Shown: one piece after another, positions 24,356 through 31,870 of the stretch
Layout: the number at the start of each line of letters is the position of its first letter
How positions within the stretch are numbered: the first letter of the stretch is position 1
Origin: Planctomycetota bacterium
GTDB taxonomy: Bacteria; Planctomycetota; Phycisphaerae; Phycisphaerales; UBA1924
Length of the DNA stretch: 64,000 nt
Reading direction: 5' to 3'
NCBI GenBank assembly: GCA_020831805.1
Contig: JAFIFX010000002.1
Location: 62,001-126,000 of the forward strand
The notes under the pieces: generated by a model
Told to the model about the DNA's origin: nothing
The model's database searches: none
Seen by the model: the letters and a program-made list of their open reading frames with translations, nothing else
Translations under genes and position numbers: made by a program

Positions 24356-25543
24356 ATGGCCAACCGGACCCGTCTCGTCGCCCCGCTGGGCGTTCTTGCA
24401 CTGACCCCCGTCACGCTGGCCGGCGATGCCCGGTTCGAGGACGACGCCGCCCTGCGGTCCCTGGCGCAGCGCACGGCCGCGGGGCCCAGCCTCTCGTTGA
24501 GCGGCCAGGTGCAGACCCGCTACGACCTCAACTTCCGCGACAGCGATTCGGGTGCGCTCGATCACCCCGACGACGATGTCACCCTCGGCTTCTCGCTGCG
24601 CCGGACCCGCGTGACCATGACCGGGACGGTCACCGAGAACATCCGCGCCGGGTTGTTGATCGACTTCCAGCGCACGGGCTCGGTGCAGGTGCTCGACGCC
24701 TACGCCGACTGGACGGTCAGCGAGGACCTGACCCTGCGCATCGGCCAGCGCAAGCTGCGGTTCTTCCGCGAGGAGAATGTGAGCAGCCGTCGGCAGCTTT
24801 CGGCGGAGCGGTCGGTGGTCAACAGCGTGTTCAACCAGGGCTTCTCCCAGTTCGTCGAGGCGGGCTTCGGGGGGGACGACTGGCGGGCCTGGTTCGCGGT
24901 GTCCGACGGGTTCCGCAGCCACAACACCGCGTTCGACAGCGCCCGGGAAGCGGACATCGGCCTGACCGCGCGCGCCGAGATGCGCCTGGGCGAGGCCGGC
25001 TGGCGGGCGCACGAGCAGTTCACCTCGTGGCGGGGATCGACGCCCGGCGGGCTGCTCGGGGCCTCGGCCCACTGGCAGTCCAGCGGCGACACCAACCCCT
25101 CGGACGAGGACGCCGAGTTCTTTGCGCTCACCGGCGACTTCGGCTGGGTCGGGGACGGCTGGAACGCCTTCGGGGCCTTCGTCTGGCGGCGGACCGACGC
25201 GCCGGGGTCCGATCTCGACGACCTGGGTTTCGTCGTGCAGGGCGGGGTGTTCGTGGCCGACCAGACCGAGGTCTTCGCCCGCTACGACCGGGTCATGCCC
25301 GATTCGGACCGCGCCCCCAGCGTCGGCGACCGTGTGGACGATTTCGGCACGCTGACCCTGGGCGTGAACCACTACCTCGTGCCCGAGTCCCACGCCGCCA
25401 AGCTGACGGTCGCCGGGATGTACCACTTCGACAGCGTCTCGAACACGGGCGGCGTGGTCCGCCCCTCGGACGGGATCAACCTGCTGGCCGACACCGAGCG
25501 CGGCCAGATCGGCGTCACGGTCCAGTTTCAGTTTCTGTTCTGA
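24356..25543 (+). CDS. Outer-membrane porin 5 of the array
   Basis: A 395-residue exported beta-barrel with a signal peptide ending TLAGD, then TRYDLNFRDSDSG, DDVTLGFSLRRTR, DAYADWTV, LRIGQRKLRFFRE, FTSWRGSTPGG, SGDTNP, VPESHAAKLTV and the C-terminal VQFQFLF. It is the nearest paralogue of porin 4, pointing to a late duplication of this pair. No clear Shine-Dalgarno precedes the ATG at 24356. The last 29 nt overlap the end of the convergent ThuA gene, so no separate terminator exists between them. Confidence 0.82.
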   Translation: MANRTRLVAPLGVLALTPVTLAGDARFEDDAALRSLAQRTAAGPSLSLSGQVQTRYDLNFRDSDSGALDHPDDDVTLGFSLRRTRVTMTGTVTENIRAGLLIDFQRTGSVQVLDAYADWTVSEDLTLRIGQRKLRFFREENVSSRRQLSAERSVVNSVFNQGFSQFVEAGFGGDDWRAWFAVSDGFRSHNTAFDSAREADIGLTARAEMRLGEAGWRAHEQFTSWRGSTPGGLLGASAHWQSSGDTNPSDEDAEFFALTGDFGWVGDGWNAFGAFVWRRTDAPGSDLDDLGFVVQGGVFVADQTEVFARYDRVMPDSDRAPSVGDRVDDFGTLTLGVNHYLVPESHAAKLTVAGMYHFDSVSNTGGVVRPSDGINLLADTERGQIGVTVQFQFLF

Positions 25544-26318
25544 CCGGCCCGTCCGGATCGTCCTCGCCCGCGGCCCAGCGGATCCCGCCGAGCAGGTGCC
25601 GGCGGAAGTCCGGCTCGGCGAAGCTCTCCTTGGTGTGCCCGCCGGCGGTGTAGAACGCGCGACCGCCGTCGAAGGCGTGGCACCACGCGATGGGGTGGTC
25701 TTCGCCCATCCGCCCGCCCTCGTAGGTCGATTCGTCGAGGTTCATCAGCACGCGGACGGTGTCGGCCGGGCGGGAGCGGAAGTCGTACCACTCGTCGGTG
25801 CGGGCCCAGCGCTCGGGCAGGTGCCGGGTGGAGGGGTGGTCGCGGTCGATCACATCGATCTCGGCGGGTTGCGTGGGCGGGTGGGAGCGGAAGTACGCCC
25901 CGACCAGACGCCCGTACCAGGCCCAGTCGTACTCGGTGTCCGCGGCCGAGTGGATGCCCACGAAGCCGTTGCCGGCGCGGATGAACCGCTCCATCGCCCG
26001 CTTCTGGTCTTCATCGAGGATCGTGCCGGTGGTGTTCAGGAACACGATCACGCGGAACCCCCCCAGCGTTTCATCGGTGAACACCCCGCTGTCCTCGGTG
26101 TGGTGGACCCGGAACCCGCCCTCGGGGCCGAGCTCCCGCAGGGCGCGCACGCCGTCGGGGATCGAATCGTGGCGGAAGCCCGCGGTCTTGGTGAAGACCA
26201 GCACCCCGAACGGCTCATCGGCCGCCGGTTCGGGGTGTTCCGGGGCGGATGACATCCGGGCGAAGGCCCCGAAAGCGATCAGCAGGCAGAGCAAGGCGGC
26301 GGCGATTCGGATCGGCAT
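25515..26318 (-). CDS. ThuA-domain exported protein
   Basis: A 267-residue protein with an N-terminal signal peptide (MPIRIAAALLCLLIAFGAFA) and a ThuA domain: VLVFTKTAGFRHDSIPDG, VIVFLNTTGTILDEDQKRAMERFI, GNGFVGIHSAADTEYDW, HPPTQPAEI, HPIAWCHAFDGGRAFYTAGGHTKESF and HLLGGIRWA. ThuA-like proteins have a glutamine-amidotransferase-like fold and occur in sugar-degradation loci of Planctomycetota; the reaction is not firmly known. The start at 26318 has TATGCT 6 nt upstream. The signal peptide places it in the periplasm. Confidence 0.85.
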   Translation of the reverse strand: MPIRIAAALLCLLIAFGAFARMSSAPEHPEPAADEPFGVLVFTKTAGFRHDSIPDGVRALRELGPEGGFRVHHTEDSGVFTDETLGGFRVIVFLNTTGTILDEDQKRAMERFIRAGNGFVGIHSAADTEYDWAWYGRLVGAYFRSHPPTQPAEIDVIDRDHPSTRHLPERWARTDEWYDFRSRPADTVRVLMNLDESTYEGGRMGEDHPIAWCHAFDGGRAFYTAGGHTKESFAEPDFRRHLLGGIRWAAGEDDPDGPVRTETETGP

Positions 26319-26324
26319 GCGCGC

Positions 26325-26330
26325 AGCATA
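26325..26330 (-). promoter_or_regulatory. TATGCT -10 box of the ThuA gene
   Basis: TATGCT on the minus strand ends 6 nt before the ATG at 26318, predicting a leaderless mRNA. Confidence 0.5.
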
Positions 26331-26385
26331 CCCGATCCCGGCGTCGGCTCACAAGGAAAATCCGTGCTCACCGGGCGTGCCGGCG

Positions 26386-26817
26386 TCAGCGGATCTTGAG
26401 CGCGTCCCGGATCTCGCGGAGCAGAAGGATGTCCTCGGTGGTGGGGGGCGGGGTGGCCGCGGGGGCTTCCTGCTCCTTCTCGAACCGCTTGCGGGCGTTG
26501 TTCATCATCTTGATGACGACGAACAGCACCAGGGCGATGATGACGAAGGTGATCACCGAGTTGATGAACTCGCCGTAAAAGATGTAGACGGGGGCGACCT
26601 CCGGGGCGGCGTCCGTCGCCGGGATGCCCTCCTTGATCTCGATCTTGAGTTCGTTGAAGTCCACGCCGCCGGTCAGGACCCCGACGGGGGGCATGATGAC
26701 CTTGTCGACGAGGGTGCGGACGATGGTGCCGAAGGCGGCGCCGATCACGATGCCGATGGCCATGTCGACAACATTGCCGCGCATGGCGAAATCCCGGAAC
26801 TCCTTGCCGAAGCCCAT
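26386..26817 (-). CDS. mscL: Large-conductance mechanosensitive channel MscL
   Basis: A 143-residue channel subunit. The N-terminal helix and TM1 read FRDFAMRGNVVDMAIGIVIG then AAFGTIVRTLVDKVIMPPVG, which is diagnostic of MscL; TM2 is FINSVITFVIIALVLFVVIK. The C-terminal bundle (TTEDILLLREIRDALKIR) is preserved. MscL forms a pentamer that opens on membrane stretch to release solutes after osmotic downshock. The ATG at 26817 has AAGGAGC as Shine-Dalgarno 6 nt upstream. Confidence 0.97.
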   Translation of the reverse strand: MGFGKEFRDFAMRGNVVDMAIGIVIGAAFGTIVRTLVDKVIMPPVGVLTGGVDFNELKIEIKEGIPATDAAPEVAPVYIFYGEFINSVITFVIIALVLFVVIKMMNNARKRFEKEQEAPAATPPPTTEDILLLREIRDALKIR

Positions 26818-26938
26818 GGACTGCTCCTTGTGTGGAGAGGCGTTTCTCCAGGTGGATTGGGAAGGGAACCCCCGTCCCGCGCCGATAGCATACCACGGGC
26901 CGCCGCCAACGCTTTTCGGGCGGCCCGGGAGGATCGGC

Positions 26939-27181
26939 ATGCCGCGTTACGACTACCGCTGCGAAGCGAACGGAAGGACCGTCGAGGTCGCCCACGCCAT
27001 GGACGAGACCGTGCGCACCTGGGACGAGCTGTGCCGCCGGGCGGGCGTCGAGCCGGGGTCCACCCCGGCGGACGCGCCGGTCGAGAAGGTCGTGGGGCTG
27101 GCCTTCACGCGGACCGGCGGGCGTTCCGATCCCGGCCCGCCCGGGCCCTGCGGTTCGGCGTGCGGGTGCCACCCGCGGTGA
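26939..27181 (+). CDS. FmdB-like small protein
   Basis: An 80-residue protein beginning MPRYDYRCEANGRTVEVAH, the signature of the FmdB-type zinc-ribbon group; its continuation (TWDELCRRAGVEPG, TPADAPVEKVV) also fits. The usual second Cys of CxxCG is replaced (CEANG), and the remaining Cys residues are in the C-terminal tail CGSACGCH. A GGGAGG Shine-Dalgarno lies 7 nt before the ATG at 26939. The gene is divergent from mscL. Function is not established for this family. Confidence 0.75.
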   Translation: MPRYDYRCEANGRTVEVAHAMDETVRTWDELCRRAGVEPGSTPADAPVEKVVGLAFTRTGGRSDPGPPGPCGSACGCHPR

Positions 27182-27270
27182 AACTGCAGCGCGGTCATCG
27201 CGACGCCCAGCGGAACAACCCCGGCGAGTGGGCGGACGACGCGGTCGATGGAACCCTCGTTGGCTTTCAT
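26953..27270 (-). pseudogene. Possible truncated DUF2892 membrane-protein gene, antisense to fmdB-like
   Basis: A minus-strand frame starting with ATG at 27270 reads MKANEGSIDRVVRPLAGVVP then LGVAMTALQ, which matches the first half of DUF2892 (YgaP-like) small membrane proteins. After about 30 residues the similarity ends and the frame continues as antisense of the FmdB-like gene to a stop at 26953. The second helix of the family is missing, so this is probably a remnant rather than a working gene. No good ribosome site is seen. Confidence 0.35.
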
Positions 27271-27367
27271 GGGGAAAACCTGGGAACGGGTGCGGGACAA
27301 GGGTCAATAACGGATCGTTTTCCGCGTCTGGGCCCGGGGGCAAGCGGGGGCAATCCACGGGCTTGCA

Positions 27368-28012
27368 TCAACCGGCGGTGGCGGCCGGATTCACGGTCCG
27401 TCCGCACTCGGGGCACGGTGTGTCCGCGTCCAACCCGGAGAGGTCGTAGCCGCAATGCCGACATCCCATGGGATCGATCCGGCGGCTGCGTATCACAGCG
27501 GGCAGGCTGAGCAGGCCGAAGACGACAAGCGAGAGCAACAGCAGATTGCCCAGGAACCCCGGCCAGACGATCTGGTTCGGGACCAGCCACGCCCCGCGTT
27601 GGTTCTGGCTCGCCCATGGACGCCGGAGCGTGCGCGCCTGCGGGCTTTGGATGTCGTAGACGGTTCGGAACGCCGGGAGCGGCCAGCCGGATGCGCCGGT
27701 GTGGATCGACACGCCGCTGTCGCGCGGAGCGCGTCCCGCCCACCAAGGGAGGTGCCGGAGTGATTCGTCGTACGCCGCCGCGCCGGCGTCTTGATTCACG
27801 CGGTGCGAGGCCTGGCGGTGCGCGAACGCGGGCTTGGGGTTGTGCAGGATCATGGCCGACTCGGAACGCCACAGGGGTGTGAGATAGCCGGAGTTGCGGG
27901 CGTGGGATTCGAGCCCGATGGCCGCGAGGAGGAGCGTGATGGCCAGACCGACGAGACCGGACGCAACGGATCGCACCACTGGCCAGGACCTCCCTCGCCC
28001 TGCAGCGGTCAT
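27368..28012 (-). CDS. Membrane protein with C-terminal zinc ribbon
   Basis: A 214-residue protein with one N-terminal helix (about 14-32) and a second near residues 150-173, separated by an extracytoplasmic loop rich in Arg and Ala. The cytoplasmic C-terminus carries a four-Cys ribbon, CRHCGYDLSG...CPECG, a tag seen on many planctomycete membrane proteins. Function unknown. The ATG at 28012 shares one base with the TGA stop of the phenylalanine hydroxylase gene (TGATG), so translation is probably coupled; a GTG at 28015 is the alternative start. Confidence 0.65.
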   Translation of the reverse strand: MTAAGRGRSWPVVRSVASGLVGLAITLLLAAIGLESHARNSGYLTPLWRSESAMILHNPKPAFAHRQASHRVNQDAGAAAYDESLRHLPWWAGRAPRDSGVSIHTGASGWPLPAFRTVYDIQSPQARTLRRPWASQNQRGAWLVPNQIVWPGFLGNLLLLSLVVFGLLSLPAVIRSRRIDPMGCRHCGYDLSGLDADTPCPECGRTVNPAATAG

Positions 28013-28947
28013 CACGCACCCGCGCTAGCTTTGGCCCCGTTCATCACCCGCTCCGCGTAGCTGTTCATCGCGTCGCGGAGCTGCTCGAAAGAATCGAGGA
28101 CATAGAGCACCGGCTGGTAGTGGTGGATCTCGAAGGGCGTGTCGACGATCCGGTCGAGGTCGAACGGGCGGCGTTCGACGCGGCCGGACTCATCGTTGGG
28201 GGCCAGGTGCACGCCCTCGGGCGGTTCGGGGGCGGTCAGGCAGTGGTGGGCCTCGCCGTGGGAGGAGATCAGGCCGGAGCCGTAGATCTTCAGACGCCCG
28301 TCCTCGCGGATCAGGCCGAACTCGACGGTGAACCAGAAGAGCCGGGCCAGCGGCTCGGTGTGCTCGGGCCCGGCGGCCAGCGCGGCCTGGCCGTAGGTCT
28401 GGAGGAACTCGGCGAAGACCTCGTCGGCGTGGAGGGGGACATGGCCGAAGACATCGTGGAAGATGTCCGGTTCGGGCAGGTAGTCCATCTTGTCCCGGGG
28501 GCGGATGACGATCGTGGTGGGGAACTGACGCTGCGCCAGGCAGGCGAAGAAGGCCTTGGCGGGCAGGTAGCCCGGCACGGCGCGGCTCTGCCAGCCGGTC
28601 AGGGGGCGCAGGTACTCGTTGATGCCCTTGACGGTCTCGGCGTTCTTGGTCGGGTGCGGCGCCTCGCCGAAGAGCAGGGGCACGCGGTCCGGGCGGAGCC
28701 GGATGGCGTTGAGCCCGTTGATGAAGGTGTTGGACGCCTGCTCGGCGAGCTTCTCCCAGCGGCGCTCGTAGAGCAGCCGCCAGACATCGTGGTTCTCCTC
28801 GGTGTAGCGGTCGTAGTGCTGCTCGACATAGAAGCCCTCGGTGTCGATCTGATCGCCGGGCAGGTCCGCGGCGGCGTCGGCGGCGGCCTGGGCCCGCTCG
28901 AACTCGTCGCCGTCGATGATGTTGTTGTATCCGATGTCGTCGCGCAT
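28012..28947 (-). CDS. phhA: Phenylalanine 4-monooxygenase
   Basis: A 311-residue iron- and tetrahydropterin-dependent aromatic amino-acid hydroxylase converting phenylalanine to tyrosine. The catalytic domain carries PDIFHDVFGHVPL, giving two His iron ligands, and FTVEFGLI, giving the Glu ligand. PGYLPAKAFFACLAQRQFP and IYGSGLISSHGE are also family-typical. There is no N-terminal ACT regulatory domain, as usual for bacterial enzymes. GGAGGGA precedes the ATG at 28947. No pterin-recycling gene is adjacent. Confidence 0.93.
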   Translation of the reverse strand: MRDDIGYNNIIDGDEFERAQAAADAAADLPGDQIDTEGFYVEQHYDRYTEENHDVWRLLYERRWEKLAEQASNTFINGLNAIRLRPDRVPLLFGEAPHPTKNAETVKGINEYLRPLTGWQSRAVPGYLPAKAFFACLAQRQFPTTIVIRPRDKMDYLPEPDIFHDVFGHVPLHADEVFAEFLQTYGQAALAAGPEHTEPLARLFWFTVEFGLIREDGRLKIYGSGLISSHGEAHHCLTAPEPPEGVHLAPNDESGRVERRPFDLDRIVDTPFEIHHYQPVLYVLDSFEQLRDAMNSYAERVMNGAKASAGA

Positions 28948-29020
28948 GGGTCCCTCCTTGCGGGCCCACGCCGCAGCCCCCGCCCGGGCCCGCCTTCTCT
29001 ATCCTACCGCGCCGGGCGGC

Positions 29021-30283
29021 TCAGGCGGTGCGGAAACACGCCCAGGCGGTCGGTTCGTCGACGGATTGTTCTGGTGAAACCGCTTGCTCGACCGACATAT
29101 TCGCGCGGCGCCGGTGGACGGCGGCCTGGATCGAATCCCCCGGGTCGGCGCGCACGATCGGAACATCGGAGCCGAAGACCACCCCGCTTCCCGGGGTCAG
29201 TCCCGATTCGAGCAGATCACGGATCGGCAGCACGCGGTCGAGCCGGTCCGGCACCGCCCGGCCGAGCGCCTCGATGTCGGCCAGCAGGTGGCAGGGCTGG
29301 AGCGAGGCGGTCACGCCGAGCCGGGCGAACCGGGGCACATCCGCGGCGTCGATGAGTTCGGCGTGCTCGATCCGAAAGCCCGCGGCCTTGGGCCGGGCGC
29401 GTTCGACCGCGTCGAGCACGGCGCGGACCGCGCCGTCGCCGATGGCGTGGGCGGCCAGCGGCAGGTTCAGCGCGTCGGCACGGCGCACGGCCGTCTCGAT
29501 CTCGTCCGGCGTCATCATGGGCAGGCCCCGCTCCAGGCCGGGCGGGGCCTCGGCGTAGGGGTGGAGCATCCACGCGGTGCGGGAGTTGAGCGTGCCGTCG
29601 ACGAAGATCTTGCCGCCGGCGAGGGTGACGCGGTCGGTCTGCCAGTCGCGCCGGGTTGCGTAGAGATGGTCGAGGTCCTCGAGCAGGGCGTAGAGGCGGA
29701 CGCGGAGCGGGAGTTCGCCGGCCCGGTCGAGATCGGCCAGCACGGCCCCCAGCCACGGCTGGGCCTTGAGGTCGTGGGCTTCCTGGTAGCCGAGGTCGGC
29801 CAGGTGGCGGCACGCGGCCAGCAGCAGGGGCGCCCGATCGGACTCCGACGGCTCGGGCACGCTGCTCCAGAGCGCCAGCGCGGCATGCTCGAGCAGCACG
29901 CCTGTGGGCTGGCTCCGGTCGTCGAGGACCACCCGCCCGTGCTCGAAGCGCGAGTCGGGACTGATGCCGGCGCGTCGGAGGGCCTCGGTGTTGGCCGCCA
30001 GGGCGTGGTAGTCGAAGCACCAGGCGCACAGCGGGCGACCGCCCGCGACGCGGTCGAGATCGGCGATGCCGGGCCAGCGGGGGTCGGGCCAGGCCTCGGG
30101 GCGTGCGGCGTGGGCGAGGAGCCAGGCTTCGGGCGGGAGGCCCCGGGCGTGGGCGTCGAGGCGTTCGAGCATGTCCTCGCGCGACGCGGCTTTGGAGAGG
30201 TCGGCCATCGACAGCGAGCGTCCGAGCTGGAGCAGGTGGGCGTGGTGCTCGGTCAGGCCGGTCGGGGGTGGGGCGTCGGTCAT
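29021..30283 (-). CDS. Amidohydrolase family 3 (YtcJ-like) protein
   Basis: A 420-residue metal-dependent hydrolase. It has TEHHAHL near the N-terminus (the HxH metal site), FVDGTLNSRTAWML, LAAHAIGDGAVRAVLDAVER, FRIEHAEL and FGSDVPIVRADP (the conserved metal-binding Asp). This order fits the YtcJ/amidohydrolase-3 group, which hydrolyses N-acyl or formamide-like bonds; the substrate is unknown. Its ATG overlaps the stop of the upstream gene (ATGA at 30280-30283), so the two are translationally coupled. It is somewhat shorter than typical 500-residue YtcJ members because the N-terminal beta-sandwich is reduced. Confidence 0.75.
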   Translation of the reverse strand: MTDAPPPTGLTEHHAHLLQLGRSLSMADLSKAASREDMLERLDAHARGLPPEAWLLAHAARPEAWPDPRWPGIADLDRVAGGRPLCAWCFDYHALAANTEALRRAGISPDSRFEHGRVVLDDRSQPTGVLLEHAALALWSSVPEPSESDRAPLLLAACRHLADLGYQEAHDLKAQPWLGAVLADLDRAGELPLRVRLYALLEDLDHLYATRRDWQTDRVTLAGGKIFVDGTLNSRTAWMLHPYAEAPPGLERGLPMMTPDEIETAVRRADALNLPLAAHAIGDGAVRAVLDAVERARPKAAGFRIEHAELIDAADVPRFARLGVTASLQPCHLLADIEALGRAVPDRLDRVLPIRDLLESGLTPGSGVVFGSDVPIVRADPGDSIQAAVHRRRANMSVEQAVSPEQSVDEPTAWACFRTA

Positions 30284-30903
30284 CGGGCGTTCTCGATCAG
30301 GGCGTCGATCACGCGTACGGCCTCGTCGGGGTCGTCGCAGGGCGCGGGCAGGTCCAGTCGCACGATGCCGAAGCGGGCGCGGACATCGATGCCGTAGCGG
30401 TCCACGCCCACCGCGACGGGCTGCTCCGGTTCGACGCCGGCCATCAGGCGGCAGAGTTCTCGCACGCGGTCGCGGTCGGCGTTGAGGCGCTTGCAGAGCG
30501 CCGGCTCGACGCTGAGCAGGGGGTTGACCAGCGCGAGGCGATCGCCCTCGACGATCTCGCCGTCGCGGAGCTTGAGCGAGTCGACCGTGGCGCGGGCCCA
30601 GCGGTCGGGGCGGGCCTCGGGGTGGTAGGCCATGTGCCGGTCCGTCCAGCGGTCCTCCTCGGCGGGCCGGTGGTTGATCAGCACGGAGGCCTCGGCGTCG
30701 AAGGTGTCGTCGGGCAGGAAGAGGACCAGCTCGGCCGCTTCGACCGCCTCGCGGTCCAGGCCGAGGACCAGCTCGCCGGACTGGCCGTCGATGAGGAAGC
30801 GGCAGTCCCTCGGCGTGCCGTCGGCGCGGGTGACGCCCCGGGTGTGGCGTCGGAGGGTTCGTGCGGCCTCGTGGTGGTGGGGGGTGTTCGTGGGCGGGGG
30901 CAT
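30280..30903 (-). CDS. DUF2470-type protein (HugZ-like)
   Basis: A 207-residue soluble protein. The N-terminal half (FLIDGQSGELVLGLDRE, SVLINHRPAEEDRW) resembles the split-barrel flavin-binding fold of pyridoxamine-phosphate-oxidase-like proteins. The C-terminal part (LCKRLNADRDRVRELCRL, VGVDRYGIDVRARFGIVRLD) fits DUF2470, found in HugZ-type haem-utilisation enzymes. The usual haem-binding His of the family (NADH) reads NADR here. The ATG at 30903 is preceded at 5 nt by CAGAAT, a near match to the -10 box of other leaderless genes. It is followed by the coupled amidohydrolase. Confidence 0.5.
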   Translation of the reverse strand: MPPPTNTPHHHEAARTLRRHTRGVTRADGTPRDCRFLIDGQSGELVLGLDREAVEAAELVLFLPDDTFDAEASVLINHRPAEEDRWTDRHMAYHPEARPDRWARATVDSLKLRDGEIVEGDRLALVNPLLSVEPALCKRLNADRDRVRELCRLMAGVEPEQPVAVGVDRYGIDVRARFGIVRLDLPAPCDDPDEAVRVIDALIENAR

Positions 30904-30935
30904 GGCGGATTCTGGCACGGGTGGGCGTGGGGGTC

Positions 30936-30971
30936 AAAAGCGAGAACCGGGGTCGGACGGTCCGACCCCGG
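30936..30971 (-). terminator. Terminator downstream of the histone H1-like gene
   Basis: An 11-bp perfect stem (CCGGGGTCGGA / TCCGACCCCGG) with a CGG loop at 30947-30971, followed on the minus strand by TTCTCGCTTTT. It lies 90 nt beyond the stop of the H1-like gene. Confidence 0.65.
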
Positions 30972-31060
30972 TGCGTTCGTGATCCTGGATGGCCGGGCCG
31001 AACGACACGCCCGGCGTGCTTGGCCCAGCAAGTGGCGGTGGATCCCGCCGGAAGGGCTGA

Positions 31061-31306
31061 TTACTTCTTGACAGCGCGGCGGCGGGTGGCCTTCTTCGCG
31101 GTCTTCTTGGCGGCCTTCTTGCGGGTGGCCTTCTTGCGAGTGGTCTTCTTGGCTGCCTTCTTGCGAGTCGCCTTCTTGCGGGTGGTCTTCTTGGCGGCCT
31201 TCTTGGCTGCCTTCTTGCGAGTGGCCTTTTTCCGGGTGGTTTTCTTCGCGGTCTTCTTGGCGGCCTTCTTGCGGGTCGCCTTCTTGCGGGTGGCTTTCTT
31301 CGCCAT
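31061..31306 (-). CDS. Histone H1-like lysine/arginine repeat protein
   Basis: An 81-residue protein built from AKK, TRKK and AAKK units, with the 14-residue unit TTRKKATRKKAAKK at 23-36, 41-54 and 55-68. It has almost no acidic or aromatic residue. Such Hc1/Hc2-like and H1 C-tail-like proteins bind and compact DNA through charge. The DNA of the gene is accordingly a nested repeat of GCCTTCTTGCG units, prone to slippage, so the repeat number may vary between strains. GAGGAG lies 8 nt before the ATG at 31306. A 564-nt non-coding stretch with a 12-bp inverted repeat lies upstream. Confidence 0.82.
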   Translation of the reverse strand: MAKKATRKKATRKKAAKKTAKKTTRKKATRKKAAKKAAKKTTRKKATRKKAAKKTTRKKATRKKAAKKTAKKATRRRAVKK

Positions 31307-31441
31307 GACTTGAACTCCTCGTTCGGTTTGGGATTCCGGCCCCCTCGGGCCGGGCTCGCGGAGCGAGCGACTCTGGTTGATCACGAACGCCTGACGATTG
31401 CGTCTAAGGCACTCATCGTCGTGCCGGACGCGCCTACTTGA

Positions 31442-31505
31442 GCAAAGTGCGCGTTCCTTGCGCACCAACGACTTGAAGAAGATACACCATCTGCGCGCAC
31501 TTTGC
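31442..31505. repeat. 12-bp perfect inverted repeat upstream of the H1-like gene
   Basis: GCAAAGTGCGCG (31442-31453) is the exact reverse complement of CGCGCACTTTGC (31494-31505), with 40 nt between. TTGCGCAC, sharing the TGCGCAC core, occurs in the spacer at 31459. It could be an operator pair or a long-loop hairpin; it is 136 nt upstream of the H1-like start. Confidence 0.55.
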
Positions 31506-31858
31506 ACAACCCGGGGTGTCAACTTTCTGTCCCGCGTCTCGTTCCGAGTCGTCTGAGATCGCGTCCGATCCGACGCGCTGGAGCATCGCACGACCGTCCG
31601 ATGGCCCGCGCGCGCGGCGCGATCACGAGCGCATCTCGCGCGTGATGGATGCTCCGCGGCGCGTCGGCGCGATGTCCGCATCGCGTGTGCGCGCCGTGTG
31701 CTGCGCGTCCGAGCGCGAGGTTGTCGGATGCGCCGTGTCTTTGGCGTAAGACGGTGAGTTCGTGGCAAGATCGCGAAAGATCGGTGCGCGTTCGCCGCGA
31801 GATCGGGTGCGTCCTGCCAGGCCGGAAACCGCCTCCGGGGTGTGCGGAGGGGCGTGCG

Positions 31859-31864
31859 TAGACT
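31859..31864 (+). promoter_or_regulatory. TAGACT -10 box of the M16 gene
   Basis: TAGACT ends 6 nt before the ATG at 31871, predicting a leaderless mRNA. Confidence 0.5.
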
Positions 31865-31870
31865 GATCGC

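Larger units (their letters stand above)
31307..31870. other. Long intergenic region upstream of H1-like and M16 genes
   Basis: A 564-nt divergent gap. It holds the leaders of both neighbours, a 12-bp inverted repeat (31442-31505), and a CGCG/GCGC-dense block around 31600-31720 in which such tetramers recur every few bases. No protein-coding frame in it looks real. A TAGACT promoter box for the M16 gene ends at 31864. Confidence 0.45.
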
